Shown one piece after another: positions 6,761 to 12,754 of a stretch of DNA of 12,840 nucleotides (position 1 is the stretch's first letter; each line of letters starts with the position of its first letter). Source of the DNA: Muribaculum sp. Lineage in GTDB: Bacteria > Bacillota > Clostridia > Lachnospirales > Lachnospiraceae. The stretch spans positions 1 through 12,840 of the forward strand of contig JAMPHH010000077.1 in the NCBI GenBank assembly GCA_023663505.1, in the 5' to 3' direction. Below the pieces are notes generated by a model. That model was not told the DNA's origin and did not search any database. It was given only the letters and a program-made list of their open reading frames with translations. Made by a program: the position numbers and the translations under genes.

Positions 6761-6789
6761 TTGACAATGAAAAATGTTTATGGCAAAAT
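6761..6789 (+). promoter_or_regulatory. promoter of the second solute-binding-like gene
   Basis: A perfect TTGACA (6761-6766), 17 bases, then CAAAAT (6784-6789). An extra TATAAT at 6673-6678 further upstream has no clear -35 box. The leader is about 60 bases long. Confidence 0.6.
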
Positions 6790-6856
6790 CGGGGGTAAGA
6801 TTAGGAAGGCATAAATTTTGCAGCATTTAGTTTGATGGAAAGGTAGTGCCAAAAGG

Positions 6857-9256
6857 ATGAAAAAGAGCATCAAGAAAGTGAGTAGGGTGGTATTTGGGAT
6901 AGCGGTCTTGGCTGTTGTGCTGGCGGTTTGTGTCAGGGTGGTGCAAAAAAGGACAGAGACGAATCGGGATACGGTGGAAGACGGTTTTGTCTGGGTGACC
7001 GAGTACATATACCCGGAGATCAAGAAAAGTCTCGACGTTGTGAGGGTTAGGGATAATTTTCTCTATTATGAGGATTATGGGTACAATGCGGAGGGTAGGA
7101 GCAGCCTTGTCATTTCCTCCATCTCTTTGTTGGATGGCTCCAAGGGACCGACAATTCCCATCGAGATAGAAAAGCCGGAGACTCCGACCGATGGGCAGGT
7201 GTATGTGAGCCGGCGGCTTTCCGGTCTTGCGTTTGACAGTGCGGAAAAGGTTGTGACAGTGGAGTATGTCCGACATATCAACTATGACGCAAGAGAGGTC
7301 ACTGTTGAATATTACTGCTGTAGATACGATGTGGAGGGGAAACGGGAATGGGATATAGAGCTTGCCAATCTGCTGGCGGAGCACGGAGAAAGTGGGATCA
7401 AAGGGGTGGATATAGACGCCGAGAATAGGATCTACCTGTACTGTGAGAACGGGATTCTTCTGTTGGATGCGGAAGGTGACGGTGCGGGATACATTGATGT
7501 GAGCGAATACGACCGGGTGGATTCCATGGGCGTTGGCAGGGATGGTAAAGCGTACATTGCGGTCTGCGACCCTAAGAATAGTAAATATGTTCTTAGGGAG
7601 CTTAACTTTGCCCGGAAGAAACTTGGGGCAAGCTATAGCAATTACATAGATGTCTATATTGGTGGTGGACTGGCGGTGGGAATGGAGAAGGATTTTATGG
7701 GAATTGACTACTACGGTCTCTATGAGTATGATATGGAGCATCAGACCAAGGAGAAAGTGTTGAACTGGTTTGAGCGAGATGTCAATCCCTCCAATATCCA
7801 ATGTTTGTGCGCTCTGGGGGACAATCGTGTCGCGGTGCTTACCTATGACTGGGAGAATAATCAGAATGAGCTTGCCATTCTCTCAAAGGTTCCCGTGTCG
7901 GAGGCGCCCCAAAAGGTCGAAATTACCATCGCTTCCCTCGATGATGAAGGTCAGGTACAGCGCGCGGCGGTAAAATTTAACAAGAGAAATGACAAATATC
8001 ATATAAGTGTCAAGAGCTATTTTGATGAAAACGATGTCACATGGAGTATGCTGGGGAATAATTATAACCAAGTGTTGGGAGATGCCGTGGAACGTCTGAA
8101 TGCGGACATCGTTTCGGATCACTGTCCCGATATGCTGGTTCTGGATCGGCTGAATGTTTCCCGATATGCATCTAAGGGCATATTCGAGGACTTAAGCGGC
8201 TGGCTGGATCGCAGCAATACTATAAGACGCGACGATTATTTCGAAAATGTGCTTGAGTGCTACACTTGTGACGGCATTCTCGTAGCCATTCCTCAAAGCT
8301 TTCAGATGTCAACCTTGGTGGGCAGAGCGTCAGATTTGGGAACGGAGCCCGGATGGACCTTACAGGATATCATGGACTATGCTAATGCCCATCCCGATGC
8401 AAAGCTTCTGCCGAACACGAGCAAGGAGCACATGCTGCAGACCTTGTTCCAATATACACAAAATAGTTTTGTTGACTGGCAGAGCGGACAGTGTTCATTC
8501 GACAGCGATGCATTTGTGGAATTGCTGGAGTTTGCAGACAGATTTCCCGATAAGTATGAATACGATTCTTCCTATGCCACGCAGATTGGGAAGGGAGAGA
8601 TTCTGCTGAATACTGTACAGATTTATGATTTCGAGATGATACAGGTTTCGGAGGCATTGTTTGGCGAACCGGTGAATTATATCGGATATCCCAATCAAGA
8701 TGGGGACAGCGGCATCTATCTGACTGATTACACCGGCGGTCTGGCGATCATGGCGGCTTCCGCCAATAAGGAAGGTGCGTGGGAGTTTTTGGAGAGCTTT
8801 CTGAGTCAGGATAATAGCTATCAGGGATTTCCTTCTCAGATATCCAAGTTTGAGGAGGAGAAAGCGGAGGCTGTTAGGGTAAAGTATGTCTATGAGAAGG
8901 TTCTCGCGGAGGATGGTACTTTTCTAGTGGACGATGAAGGTGAATATATATATAAATTAGATGATGAGGGAAATCCTGTCATTGAATTGAATGATGACGG
9001 AGAACCCATGCTGCAAAGTCAACATTGGACAGGCTTTGGTACTTTGGAATATACCTTTCATACCCCTACTGTGGAGGAAGCGGACGGAACAGAGGAGCTG
9101 GTTCGGATGGCAAAGCCCGCTTCAAATTATGACATAGTAATATTAAACATTGTCAACGAGGAGGCTCCGGCATTCTTCAAGGGACAGAAGTCCGCAGAGA
9201 AGGTGGCGTCCCTGATACAGAGTCGCGTACAGCTTTATGTGAATGAGAACCGCTAA
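6857..9256 (+). CDS. large membrane-anchored solute-binding-protein-like protein (paralogue of the 1962-4424 product)
   Basis: The 799-residue product mirrors the protein at 1962-4424. Matching segments include CPDMLVLDRLNVSRYASKG against PPDLLMAEGLPMDSYIAKG, SGQCSFDSDAFVELLEFA against TGTCSFDSPEFIEIMKYA, and C-terminal IQSRVQLYVNENR against IQNRVQVYVQENQ. Residues about 40-345 form the strand-rich N-terminal region and about 352-799 the solute-binding part. The N-terminus (MKKSIKKVSRVVFGIAVLAV then VLAVCVRVV) is a basic plus hydrophobic anchor. The only cysteine sits in L-A-V-C, a poor lipobox, so a membrane helix is likelier than lipidation. Near 684-718 is an acidic stretch with a repeated DDEG/DDGE motif not seen in the paralogue. 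ATG 6857 has GGAAAGG thirteen bases upstream and AAAAGG directly before it, a weak site; no better start was found. No transporter partner genes are present. Ligand unknown. Confidence 0.8.
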   Translation: MKKSIKKVSRVVFGIAVLAVVLAVCVRVVQKRTETNRDTVEDGFVWVTEYIYPEIKKSLDVVRVRDNFLYYEDYGYNAEGRSSLVISSISLLDGSKGPTIPIEIEKPETPTDGQVYVSRRLSGLAFDSAEKVVTVEYVRHINYDAREVTVEYYCCRYDVEGKREWDIELANLLAEHGESGIKGVDIDAENRIYLYCENGILLLDAEGDGAGYIDVSEYDRVDSMGVGRDGKAYIAVCDPKNSKYVLRELNFARKKLGASYSNYIDVYIGGGLAVGMEKDFMGIDYYGLYEYDMEHQTKEKVLNWFERDVNPSNIQCLCALGDNRVAVLTYDWENNQNELAILSKVPVSEAPQKVEITIASLDDEGQVQRAAVKFNKRNDKYHISVKSYFDENDVTWSMLGNNYNQVLGDAVERLNADIVSDHCPDMLVLDRLNVSRYASKGIFEDLSGWLDRSNTIRRDDYFENVLECYTCDGILVAIPQSFQMSTLVGRASDLGTEPGWTLQDIMDYANAHPDAKLLPNTSKEHMLQTLFQYTQNSFVDWQSGQCSFDSDAFVELLEFADRFPDKYEYDSSYATQIGKGEILLNTVQIYDFEMIQVSEALFGEPVNYIGYPNQDGDSGIYLTDYTGGLAIMAASANKEGAWEFLESFLSQDNSYQGFPSQISKFEEEKAEAVRVKYVYEKVLAEDGTFLVDDEGEYIYKLDDEGNPVIELNDDGEPMLQSQHWTGFGTLEYTFHTPTVEEADGTEELVRMAKPASNYDIVILNIVNEEAPAFFKGQKSAEKVASLIQSRVQLYVNENR

Positions 9257-9283
9257 GAATAGAAAAATGCAGAATAGAAAAAT
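9256..9283 (+). repeat. tandem 13-base repeat after the stop codon
   Basis: AGAATAGAAAAAT occurs at 9256-9268 and 9271-9283. A related GAATAGAAAAA lies at 6321-6331, just after the DUF4367-like gene. No hairpin or function is apparent. Confidence 0.4.
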
Positions 9284-9295
9284 TTGCTCAAACGG

Positions 9296-9324
9296 TTGAC
9301 AAATGAATGATAATAGGGTAAAAT
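9296..9324 (+). promoter_or_regulatory. promoter of the four-gene tRNA operon
   Basis: A perfect TTGACA (9296-9301), 17 bases and TAAAAT (9319-9324). Predicted start near 9331, about 16 bases before the first tRNA. Confidence 0.8.
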
Positions 9325-9346
9325 ATCATTCGTCGCCAATTGACAT

Positions 9347-9420
<74 letters not shown>

Positions 9421-9464
9421 TTTGGACAGGTAATTGTCCGGACGGAAGCTGTCCAAAATGATAT

Positions 9465-9539
9465 GGTGGGTATGGCGCAGTTGGTTAGCGCGCCAGATTG
9501 TGGCTCTGGAGGCCGAGGGTTCGAGTCCCTCTATCCACC
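9465..9539 (+). tRNA. tRNA-His(GTG)
   Basis: The acceptor stem GTGGGTA pairs with TATCCAC. The extra G(-1) at 9465 faces C73 at 9539, the identity mark of tRNA-His. The anticodon loop TTGTGGC gives GTG. CCA is not encoded. A short hairpin GTGTC-GCAT-GACAC (9551-9564) follows. Confidence 0.96.
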
Positions 9540-9581
9540 TTCGAATGTATGTGTCGCATGACACGCTTGGTATTATTTTAT

Positions 9582-9654
9582 AGGGCTATCGCCAAGCGGT
9601 AAGGCACAGCACTTTGACTGCTGCATCACGCTGGTTCGAATCCAGCTAGCCCTG
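9582..9654 (+). tRNA. tRNA-Gln(TTG)
   Basis: The acceptor stem AGGGCTA pairs with TAGCCCT, discriminator G at 9654. The anticodon stem CAGCA/TGCTG encloses CTTTGAC, giving anticodon TTG. The T arm is GCTGG-TTCGAAT-CCAGC. CCA is not encoded. Confidence 0.95.
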
Positions 9655-9658
9655 TTTG

Positions 9659-9690
9659 TCGGGTAGGTATTTTGCCCGATTCTTTTATTT
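9659..9690 (+). terminator. weak terminator-like hairpin inside the tRNA operon
   Basis: TCGGGTA (9659-9665) pairs with TGCCCGA (9673-9679), with one G-U pair, and is followed by T-rich TTCTTTTATTT. It sits between tRNA-Gln and tRNA-Lys, and no clear promoter separates them. It could lower tRNA-Lys expression or act in RNA processing. Confidence 0.45.
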
Positions 9691-9697
9691 CAAGTAT

Positions 9698-9770
9698 GGA
9701 GCATTAGCTCAGTCGGTAGAGCACCTGACTTTTAATCAGGTTGTCGGGGGTTCGAATCCCCCATGCTTCA
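9698..9770 (+). tRNA. tRNA-Lys(TTT)
   Basis: The acceptor stem GGAGCAT pairs with ATGCTTC (one G-U pair), discriminator A at 9770. The anticodon stem CCTGA/TCAGG encloses CTTTTAA, giving anticodon TTT. The T arm is GGGGG-TTCGAAT-CCCCC. CCA is not encoded. Last gene of the operon. Confidence 0.95.
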
Positions 9771-9778
9771 TTTTGGGG

Positions 9779-9807
9779 GTATCACTCGCGAGGGAGATAC
9801 TTTTTTT
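9779..9807 (+). terminator. terminator of the tRNA operon
   Basis: GTATC-A-CTC (9779-9787) pairs with GGG-A-GATAC (9792-9800) around the tetraloop GCGA, a GNRA loop, with one A-A mismatch. Seven T follow directly. Confidence 0.85.
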
Positions 9808-9870
9808 ATGCACGGGATCGCAAATGGAATTTTGTTTTTTGCGGGGCGGAGCGCGCGGCGAGTAGGGGCA

Positions 9871-9900
9871 ATCTTCCATGCCTGATTGTGTGTGGAAGAT
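9871..9900 (+). promoter_or_regulatory. leader hairpin ahead of the MATE gene
   Basis: An 8-base perfect stem (ATCTTCCA 9871-9878 with TGGAAGAT 9893-9900) and a 14-base loop lie 30 bases before the MATE start. No T run follows, so it is not a terminator. No convincing promoter was found between 9808 and 9930. Confidence 0.35.
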
Positions 9901-9930
9901 AGGGCGAAAGATAAGATAAGGGATGACGAT

Positions 9931-11337
9931 ATGGCGGAAGAAAAGAATGGAACAATAGAGGAAGTGAAAGAGGTACGTCAGGAGAACAAGATGGGCGTGA
10001 TGGGTGTCAACAGGCTTTTGATCACCATGTCGCTGCCTATGATGATTTCCATGCTGGTGCAGGCGTTATATAATATTGTGGACAGTATTTTCGTCTCACA
10101 GATCAATGAGTATGCGTTGAGGGCGGTATCGTTGGCATTTCCGGTGCAAAGCCTGATGATCGCGGTGGCGGTAGGCACGGCGGTGGGTGTCAACGCCTTT
10201 CTGTCCAAGACCTTGGGGGAGAAGGATTTCAAGAAGGCGAACGTGATCGCTGTCAATGGGGTCTTTTTGGCGGTGGTCAGCTTTGTGGTGTTTGCCTTGG
10301 TGGGAATCTTTGTGAGCAGACCTTTTTTTGCCAGTCAAACGTCGATTGACGAGGTGAGAGAGTACGGCGTGACATATCTGACCATATGCTGTACCATGAG
10401 CATCGGTATCTTTATGCAGACGATATTCGAGCGGCTCTTGCAGGCAACGGGCAAGACCTTTTACACTATGATAACTCAGGGGACGGGCGCGATCATCAAC
10501 CTGATTCTCGACCCCATATTTATCTTTGGTATGTTCGGGCTTCCTAAGATGGGGGTTGCGGGCGCGGCTCTGGCAACCGTGCTGGGGCAGATAGTGGCTG
10601 CTGTGATGGCTGTCATATTTAATGTCAAATGTAACGGGGAGATTAAGCTGTCCTTCCGCGGATTTCGCCCTAATATGGGTCTGATCGGGCAGATATACAA
10701 GGTCGGCGCGCCTTCTATCGTGGTGCAGTCCGTGGGCTCCGTGATGACCTATGGAATGAATCTGATATTGGAGGCGTTTGGCGCGGCGCAGACAGTGTTT
10801 GGCGTGTATTTCAAGCTGCAGAGCTTCGCGTTTATGCCTGTGTTTGGCTTGAATAACGGCATGGTTCCGATTATCGCCTACAATTACGGCGCGGGCAAGC
10901 GGGATAGGGTCATACACACCATACGCAGCAGCGTTGCCTTCGGTATGGGGATTATGCTGTTGGGATTGGTGATTATACAATTGTTTCCGGCACAGCTTAT
11001 CGGGCTGTTCAACGCGACAGATGAGTTGTTGGTGATTGGTGTGCCCGCGCTCAGGACAATCTCTCTGAGCTTCGTGTTCGCAGGCTTCTGTGTTGTGGCG
11101 GGGAGTGTGTTTCAGGCTTTGGGAAATGGGTTATACAGCATGATCGTCTCCGTGACAAGACAGCTCTGTGTCCTGCTTCCCGTGGCAAAGATGCTTTCCC
11201 TGAGCGGGAACGTGGATATGATTTGGTGGGCTTTCCCCATTGCGGAGCTTTTCAGTGTGGGGCTGAGTATAGTGTTCCTGATTCGTATTTTTAAGAAAAT
11301 TATCAACCATATTGGAGAAAATGCGGGCAGGGCTTGA
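9931..11337 (+). CDS. MATE family multidrug/sodium efflux transporter
   Basis: The 468-residue product is a polytopic inner-membrane protein of the MATE family, which exports organic cations or drugs in exchange for Na+ or H+. The N-terminal segment LLITMSLPMMISMLVQALYN followed by IVDSIFVSQI is the typical first-helix signature. A second-half copy appears at APSIVVQSVGSVMTYGMNLI, and NGMVPIIAYNYGAGKRDRV is the conserved loop in the C-terminal half. About twelve hydrophobic segments are visible, as expected. ATG 9931 has AAGGGA (9918-9923) at seven bases. ATG 9991 (MGVMGVNRLL) has AGGAG (9980-9984) at six bases and would give 448 residues, closer to many relatives, so it remains possible. The frame extends upstream to a TTG at 9886, but that start lies in the loop of the leader hairpin and has no ribosome binding site. 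The stop codon overlaps the -35 box of the next tRNA promoter. The substrate cannot be told from sequence. Confidence 0.92.
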   Translation: MAEEKNGTIEEVKEVRQENKMGVMGVNRLLITMSLPMMISMLVQALYNIVDSIFVSQINEYALRAVSLAFPVQSLMIAVAVGTAVGVNAFLSKTLGEKDFKKANVIAVNGVFLAVVSFVVFALVGIFVSRPFFASQTSIDEVREYGVTYLTICCTMSIGIFMQTIFERLLQATGKTFYTMITQGTGAIINLILDPIFIFGMFGLPKMGVAGAALATVLGQIVAAVMAVIFNVKCNGEIKLSFRGFRPNMGLIGQIYKVGAPSIVVQSVGSVMTYGMNLILEAFGAAQTVFGVYFKLQSFAFMPVFGLNNGMVPIIAYNYGAGKRDRVIHTIRSSVAFGMGIMLLGLVIIQLFPAQLIGLFNATDELLVIGVPALRTISLSFVFAGFCVVAGSVFQALGNGLYSMIVSVTRQLCVLLPVAKMLSLSGNVDMIWWAFPIAELFSVGLSIVFLIRIFKKIINHIGENAGRA

Positions 11338-11354
11338 CAAGACAAAGCTCTGCC
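11326..11354 (+). repeat. hairpin spanning the MATE stop codon and tRNA-Leu promoter
   Basis: GGCAGGGCTT (11326-11335) pairs with AAGCTCTGCC (11345-11354), with one G-U pair and a 9-base loop. There is no T run. It covers the MATE stop codon and the -35 box of the tRNA-Leu promoter, so it may stabilise the MATE mRNA end or be an inefficient terminator. Confidence 0.45.
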
Positions 11355-11363
11355 AACTATAAT
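11334..11363 (+). promoter_or_regulatory. promoter of tRNA-Leu
   Basis: A perfect TTGACA (11334-11339), an 18-base spacer and a perfect TATAAT (11358-11363), the strongest promoter in the window. Its -35 box contains the TGA stop of the MATE gene. Confidence 0.88.
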
Positions 11364-11371
11364 ACACTCAT

Positions 11372-11451
11372 GCGGATATGGCGGAATTGGCAGACGCGCT
11401 GGTTTTAGGTACCAGTGGGCAACCGTGCAGGTTCAAATCCTGTTATCCGCA
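11372..11451 (+). tRNA. tRNA-Leu(TAG)
   Basis: The acceptor stem GCGGATA pairs with TATCCGC, discriminator A at 11451. The anticodon stem CTGGT/ACCAG encloses TTTAGGT, giving anticodon TAG, which reads CUA and other CUN codons. The variable region (TGGGCAACCGT) is the longer type II arm expected for leucine. The T arm is GCAGG-TTCAAAT-CCTGT. CCA is not encoded. A tyrosine recombinase gene points at its 3' end, so it is a possible integration target. Confidence 0.94.
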
Positions 11452-11461
11452 TTTTATAAGG

Positions 11462-11515
11462 AAAGCCGCAAACCTAAGATTTTCTGTTGAGAATCAAGGG
11501 TTTGCGGCTTTTTTT
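11462..11515 (+). terminator. strong terminator after tRNA-Leu
   Basis: A 13-base perfect stem (11462-11474 with 11499-11511) is extended by inner pairing of GATTTTC with GAGAATC, and is followed by an uninterrupted T run to 11515. Confidence 0.9.
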
Positions 11516-11569
11516 ATGCCTTGATATGAAAGCTGATTTTTCCTCTAAAATGTGCTTTTTTCAAAATTT

Positions 11570-11593
11570 TTTGTCATGAAATTTGTCACGAAA
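11570..11593. repeat. two abutting 12-base direct repeats over the integrase stop codon
   Basis: TTTGTCATGAAA (11570-11581) is followed at once by TTTGTCACGAAA (11582-11593), 11 of 12 bases identical. The integrase stop is within the second copy. Short tandem repeats beside an integrase gene and its attachment site are often arm-type recombinase binding sites; that role is inferred. Confidence 0.5.
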
Positions 11594-12581
11594 AGAGACT
11601 TGCTGACAGCTTGGCGGATGCCTCGCGTTTCGCCTGTTCCTCTCTGTCCATCATAGAATGTCGGTATACTGATTTCATAACGTGATCAGTTTCCCAACCT
11701 CCAAGCTTAAGGATGTCAGCCTCAGGGACTCCCAAGGAGGACATCTGGCTCGCAAAGTAATGGCGGAGCTTGTGAAGGGAGAAGTGTGGGATATCCAGTT
11801 TCTTTTCCAGTTTGCTCATTTTGCAGGTGATGCTGTTCGGGTTGCCATTATAGATATACCCTTGCGCTCTTATTTTGTCCGCCAGAGCTTGCGGTATGAT
11901 AATGTCGCGCGTGCTGGACGAGGTCTTTGTTGATTTGATCACCCAATCGCCGGCGGGATTTTGCACGAGTGCCTTGTTGATATGCAGGATATCGCCCTCC
12001 AAATCGTCAGGGGTCAAGGCACATATCTCCGACCGTCTGAGTCCATAGCAAGCCAGCAAAATGGGGATCTCGAACATTGTGCCGCTGACCTCCGCGAGAA
12101 TCTTCTTTACGTCATCGCTAGAGGGTGTGTAAGGCTCGATCTTGTTCTTCTGTGGGAGAGTCGTGGTGATTTTAAGGTTCGGTTGAAACGTGCCTAGAAT
12201 CGCCGAAACAAAGCCATGATAGTTGCGCACGGTTTTGGGAGCCTTGGTCAGTGCAAGCTGATTGATTAGTTTGTTTATGTCCGCTTGCGATATATCAGAG
12301 ATTAGTAGCCTGTTCCACCAGTCCGGAAGTCGTTTTGGCATCTCGGAGTATTCTTTCGTTGTCTTGGGGGAGAGGACGTTTCGTTTCATGTCCACATATC
12401 GCTCGCAGGCTTGCTTGAACGTCAGGTGTTTGTCGTTTGCCTTCACCTTGTCCAGCTCTGCGGCCATGAGCTGCAACGCCTCTTTTTGGGTGGGCTTGTA
12501 GTCGGTAACAACGGTGTAGGTTTCGCCCTTGTACATTTTACGGATGCGGTAAGAGCCTGAGGGGAGCTGCTCGATTTTCAT
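11586..12581 (-). CDS. tyrosine recombinase (phage-type integrase)
   Basis: The 331-residue product is a site-specific tyrosine recombinase. The N-terminus (about 1-45, SGSYRIRKMYKGETYTV) is an arm-binding-like strand domain, about 50-140 is a SAM-like core-binding domain (LTFKQACERYVDMKRN), and about 150-320 is the catalytic domain. Visible active-site residues are Arg182 in CYGLRRSEI, the likely Lys in KSTKTSSSTRD, His270/Arg273/His274 in HKLRHYFAS, GGW in LGGWETDHVM, and the nucleophile Tyr306 in SVYRH. The set is complete, so the enzyme should be active. ATG 12581 is chosen because AAGGAGG lies exactly eight bases upstream; the frame extends to a TTG at 12680, but that start has no ribosome binding site and would run through the palindrome. 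The gene points at tRNA-Leu, a likely target. Expression is probably controlled from the complex region upstream (12600-12710). Confidence 0.93.
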   Translation of the reverse strand: MKIEQLPSGSYRIRKMYKGETYTVVTDYKPTQKEALQLMAAELDKVKANDKHLTFKQACERYVDMKRNVLSPKTTKEYSEMPKRLPDWWNRLLISDISQADINKLINQLALTKAPKTVRNYHGFVSAILGTFQPNLKITTTLPQKNKIEPYTPSSDDVKKILAEVSGTMFEIPILLACYGLRRSEICALTPDDLEGDILHINKALVQNPAGDWVIKSTKTSSSTRDIIIPQALADKIRAQGYIYNGNPNSITCKMSKLEKKLDIPHFSLHKLRHYFASQMSSLGVPEADILKLGGWETDHVMKSVYRHSMMDREEQAKREASAKLSASLFS

Positions 12582-12603
12582 AGTGGATACCTCCTTCTCA
12601 AAA

Positions 12604-12626
12604 TTCGGGCATAAAAATACCCCGAA
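12604..12626 (-). promoter_or_regulatory. leader hairpin just upstream of the integrase ribosome binding site
   Basis: On the minus strand TTCGGG pairs with CCCGAA (plus coordinates 12621-12626 and 12604-12609), with further imperfect pairing inside. It is followed by TTTTG. This resembles a weak attenuator or terminator placed between the integrase promoter and its start codon. Confidence 0.35.
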
Positions 12627-12634
12627 AAAATGAT

Positions 12635-12654
12635 AAGTTGCACCGGTGCAACTT
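12635..12654. repeat. perfect 20-bp palindrome, candidate operator
   Basis: AAGTTGCACC is followed directly by its exact reverse complement GGTGCAACTT. The palindrome overlaps the -10 box and start point of the minus-strand integrase promoter candidate and touches the -35 box of the plus-strand promoter. A dimeric repressor or excision regulator bound here could block both. In RNA it could also form a hairpin. Confidence 0.6.
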
Positions 12655-12680
12655 GTATTTTCCCGGGGAAGATGGTACAA
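12652..12680 (-). promoter_or_regulatory. candidate integrase promoter (minus strand)
   Basis: On the minus strand TTGTAC (12680-12675), 17 bases and TACAAG (12657-12652). The predicted start near 12645 lies inside the 20-bp palindrome. It shares nearly all its bases with the opposing plus-strand promoter. Confidence 0.4.
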
Positions 12681-12681
12681 T
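12653..12681 (+). promoter_or_regulatory. promoter of a short plus-strand RNA upstream of the integrase
   Basis: TTGTAT (12653-12658), 17 bases and TACAAT (12676-12681). The predicted start is near 12688 and a terminator ends about 67 bases later. Confidence 0.55.
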
Positions 12682-12687
12682 ATGTGT

Positions 12688-12754
12688 GTCGTAAACGTAC
12701 CTCCTCCTCGGGGGAGAACCGCTCCGGTGTTGGCAGCACTGGGGCGGTTTTATT
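12688..12754 (+). ncRNA. candidate short antisense-type RNA upstream of the integrase
   Basis: A promoter, about 67 bases without a start codon plus ribosome binding site, and a good terminator define a possible small RNA. It contains TACCTCCTCCTC (12698-12709), which matches 11 of 12 bases of the complement of the integrase ribosome binding site (12588-12599). It could pair with that site and lower integrase translation in trans. Any CCTCC-bearing RNA would show some match, so the role is tentative. Confidence 0.42.
12717..12754 (+). terminator. intrinsic terminator of the short RNA
   Basis: AACCGCTCC (12717-12725) pairs with GGGGCGGTT (12741-12749) with one G-U pair, and the loop can add GTG/CAC. 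T-rich TTTTATTTG follows. Beyond it, up to the window end, only an 8-base inverted repeat (12766-12773 with 12809-12816) is visible and no gene is evident. Confidence 0.7.

Noticed and set aside
6827..7801. 324-residue minus-strand open frame opposite the second binding-like gene
   Set aside because: It shadows the start of a gene whose paralogue supports the plus-strand reading, and its composition is not protein-like.
9656..9865. 69-residue plus-strand open frame over tRNA-Lys
   Set aside because: It is the translated tRNA gene (the AQSVEHLTFNQVVGGSNPP pattern is a known tRNA artefact).
9886..9930. TTG start for the MATE gene
   Set aside because: It lies in the loop of a hairpin without a ribosome binding site, and the added residues are highly charged and unlike the family's N-terminus.
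10096..10980. 294-residue minus-strand open frame opposite the MATE gene
   Set aside because: It is very rich in His, Gln and Arg with no domain; the plus strand encodes a clear MATE transporter.
12582..12680. Upstream extension of the integrase to a TTG at 12680
   Set aside because: ATG 12581 has a perfect AAGGAGG at eight bases; the extension runs through the palindrome and hairpin, and its residues do not look like an integrase N-terminus.
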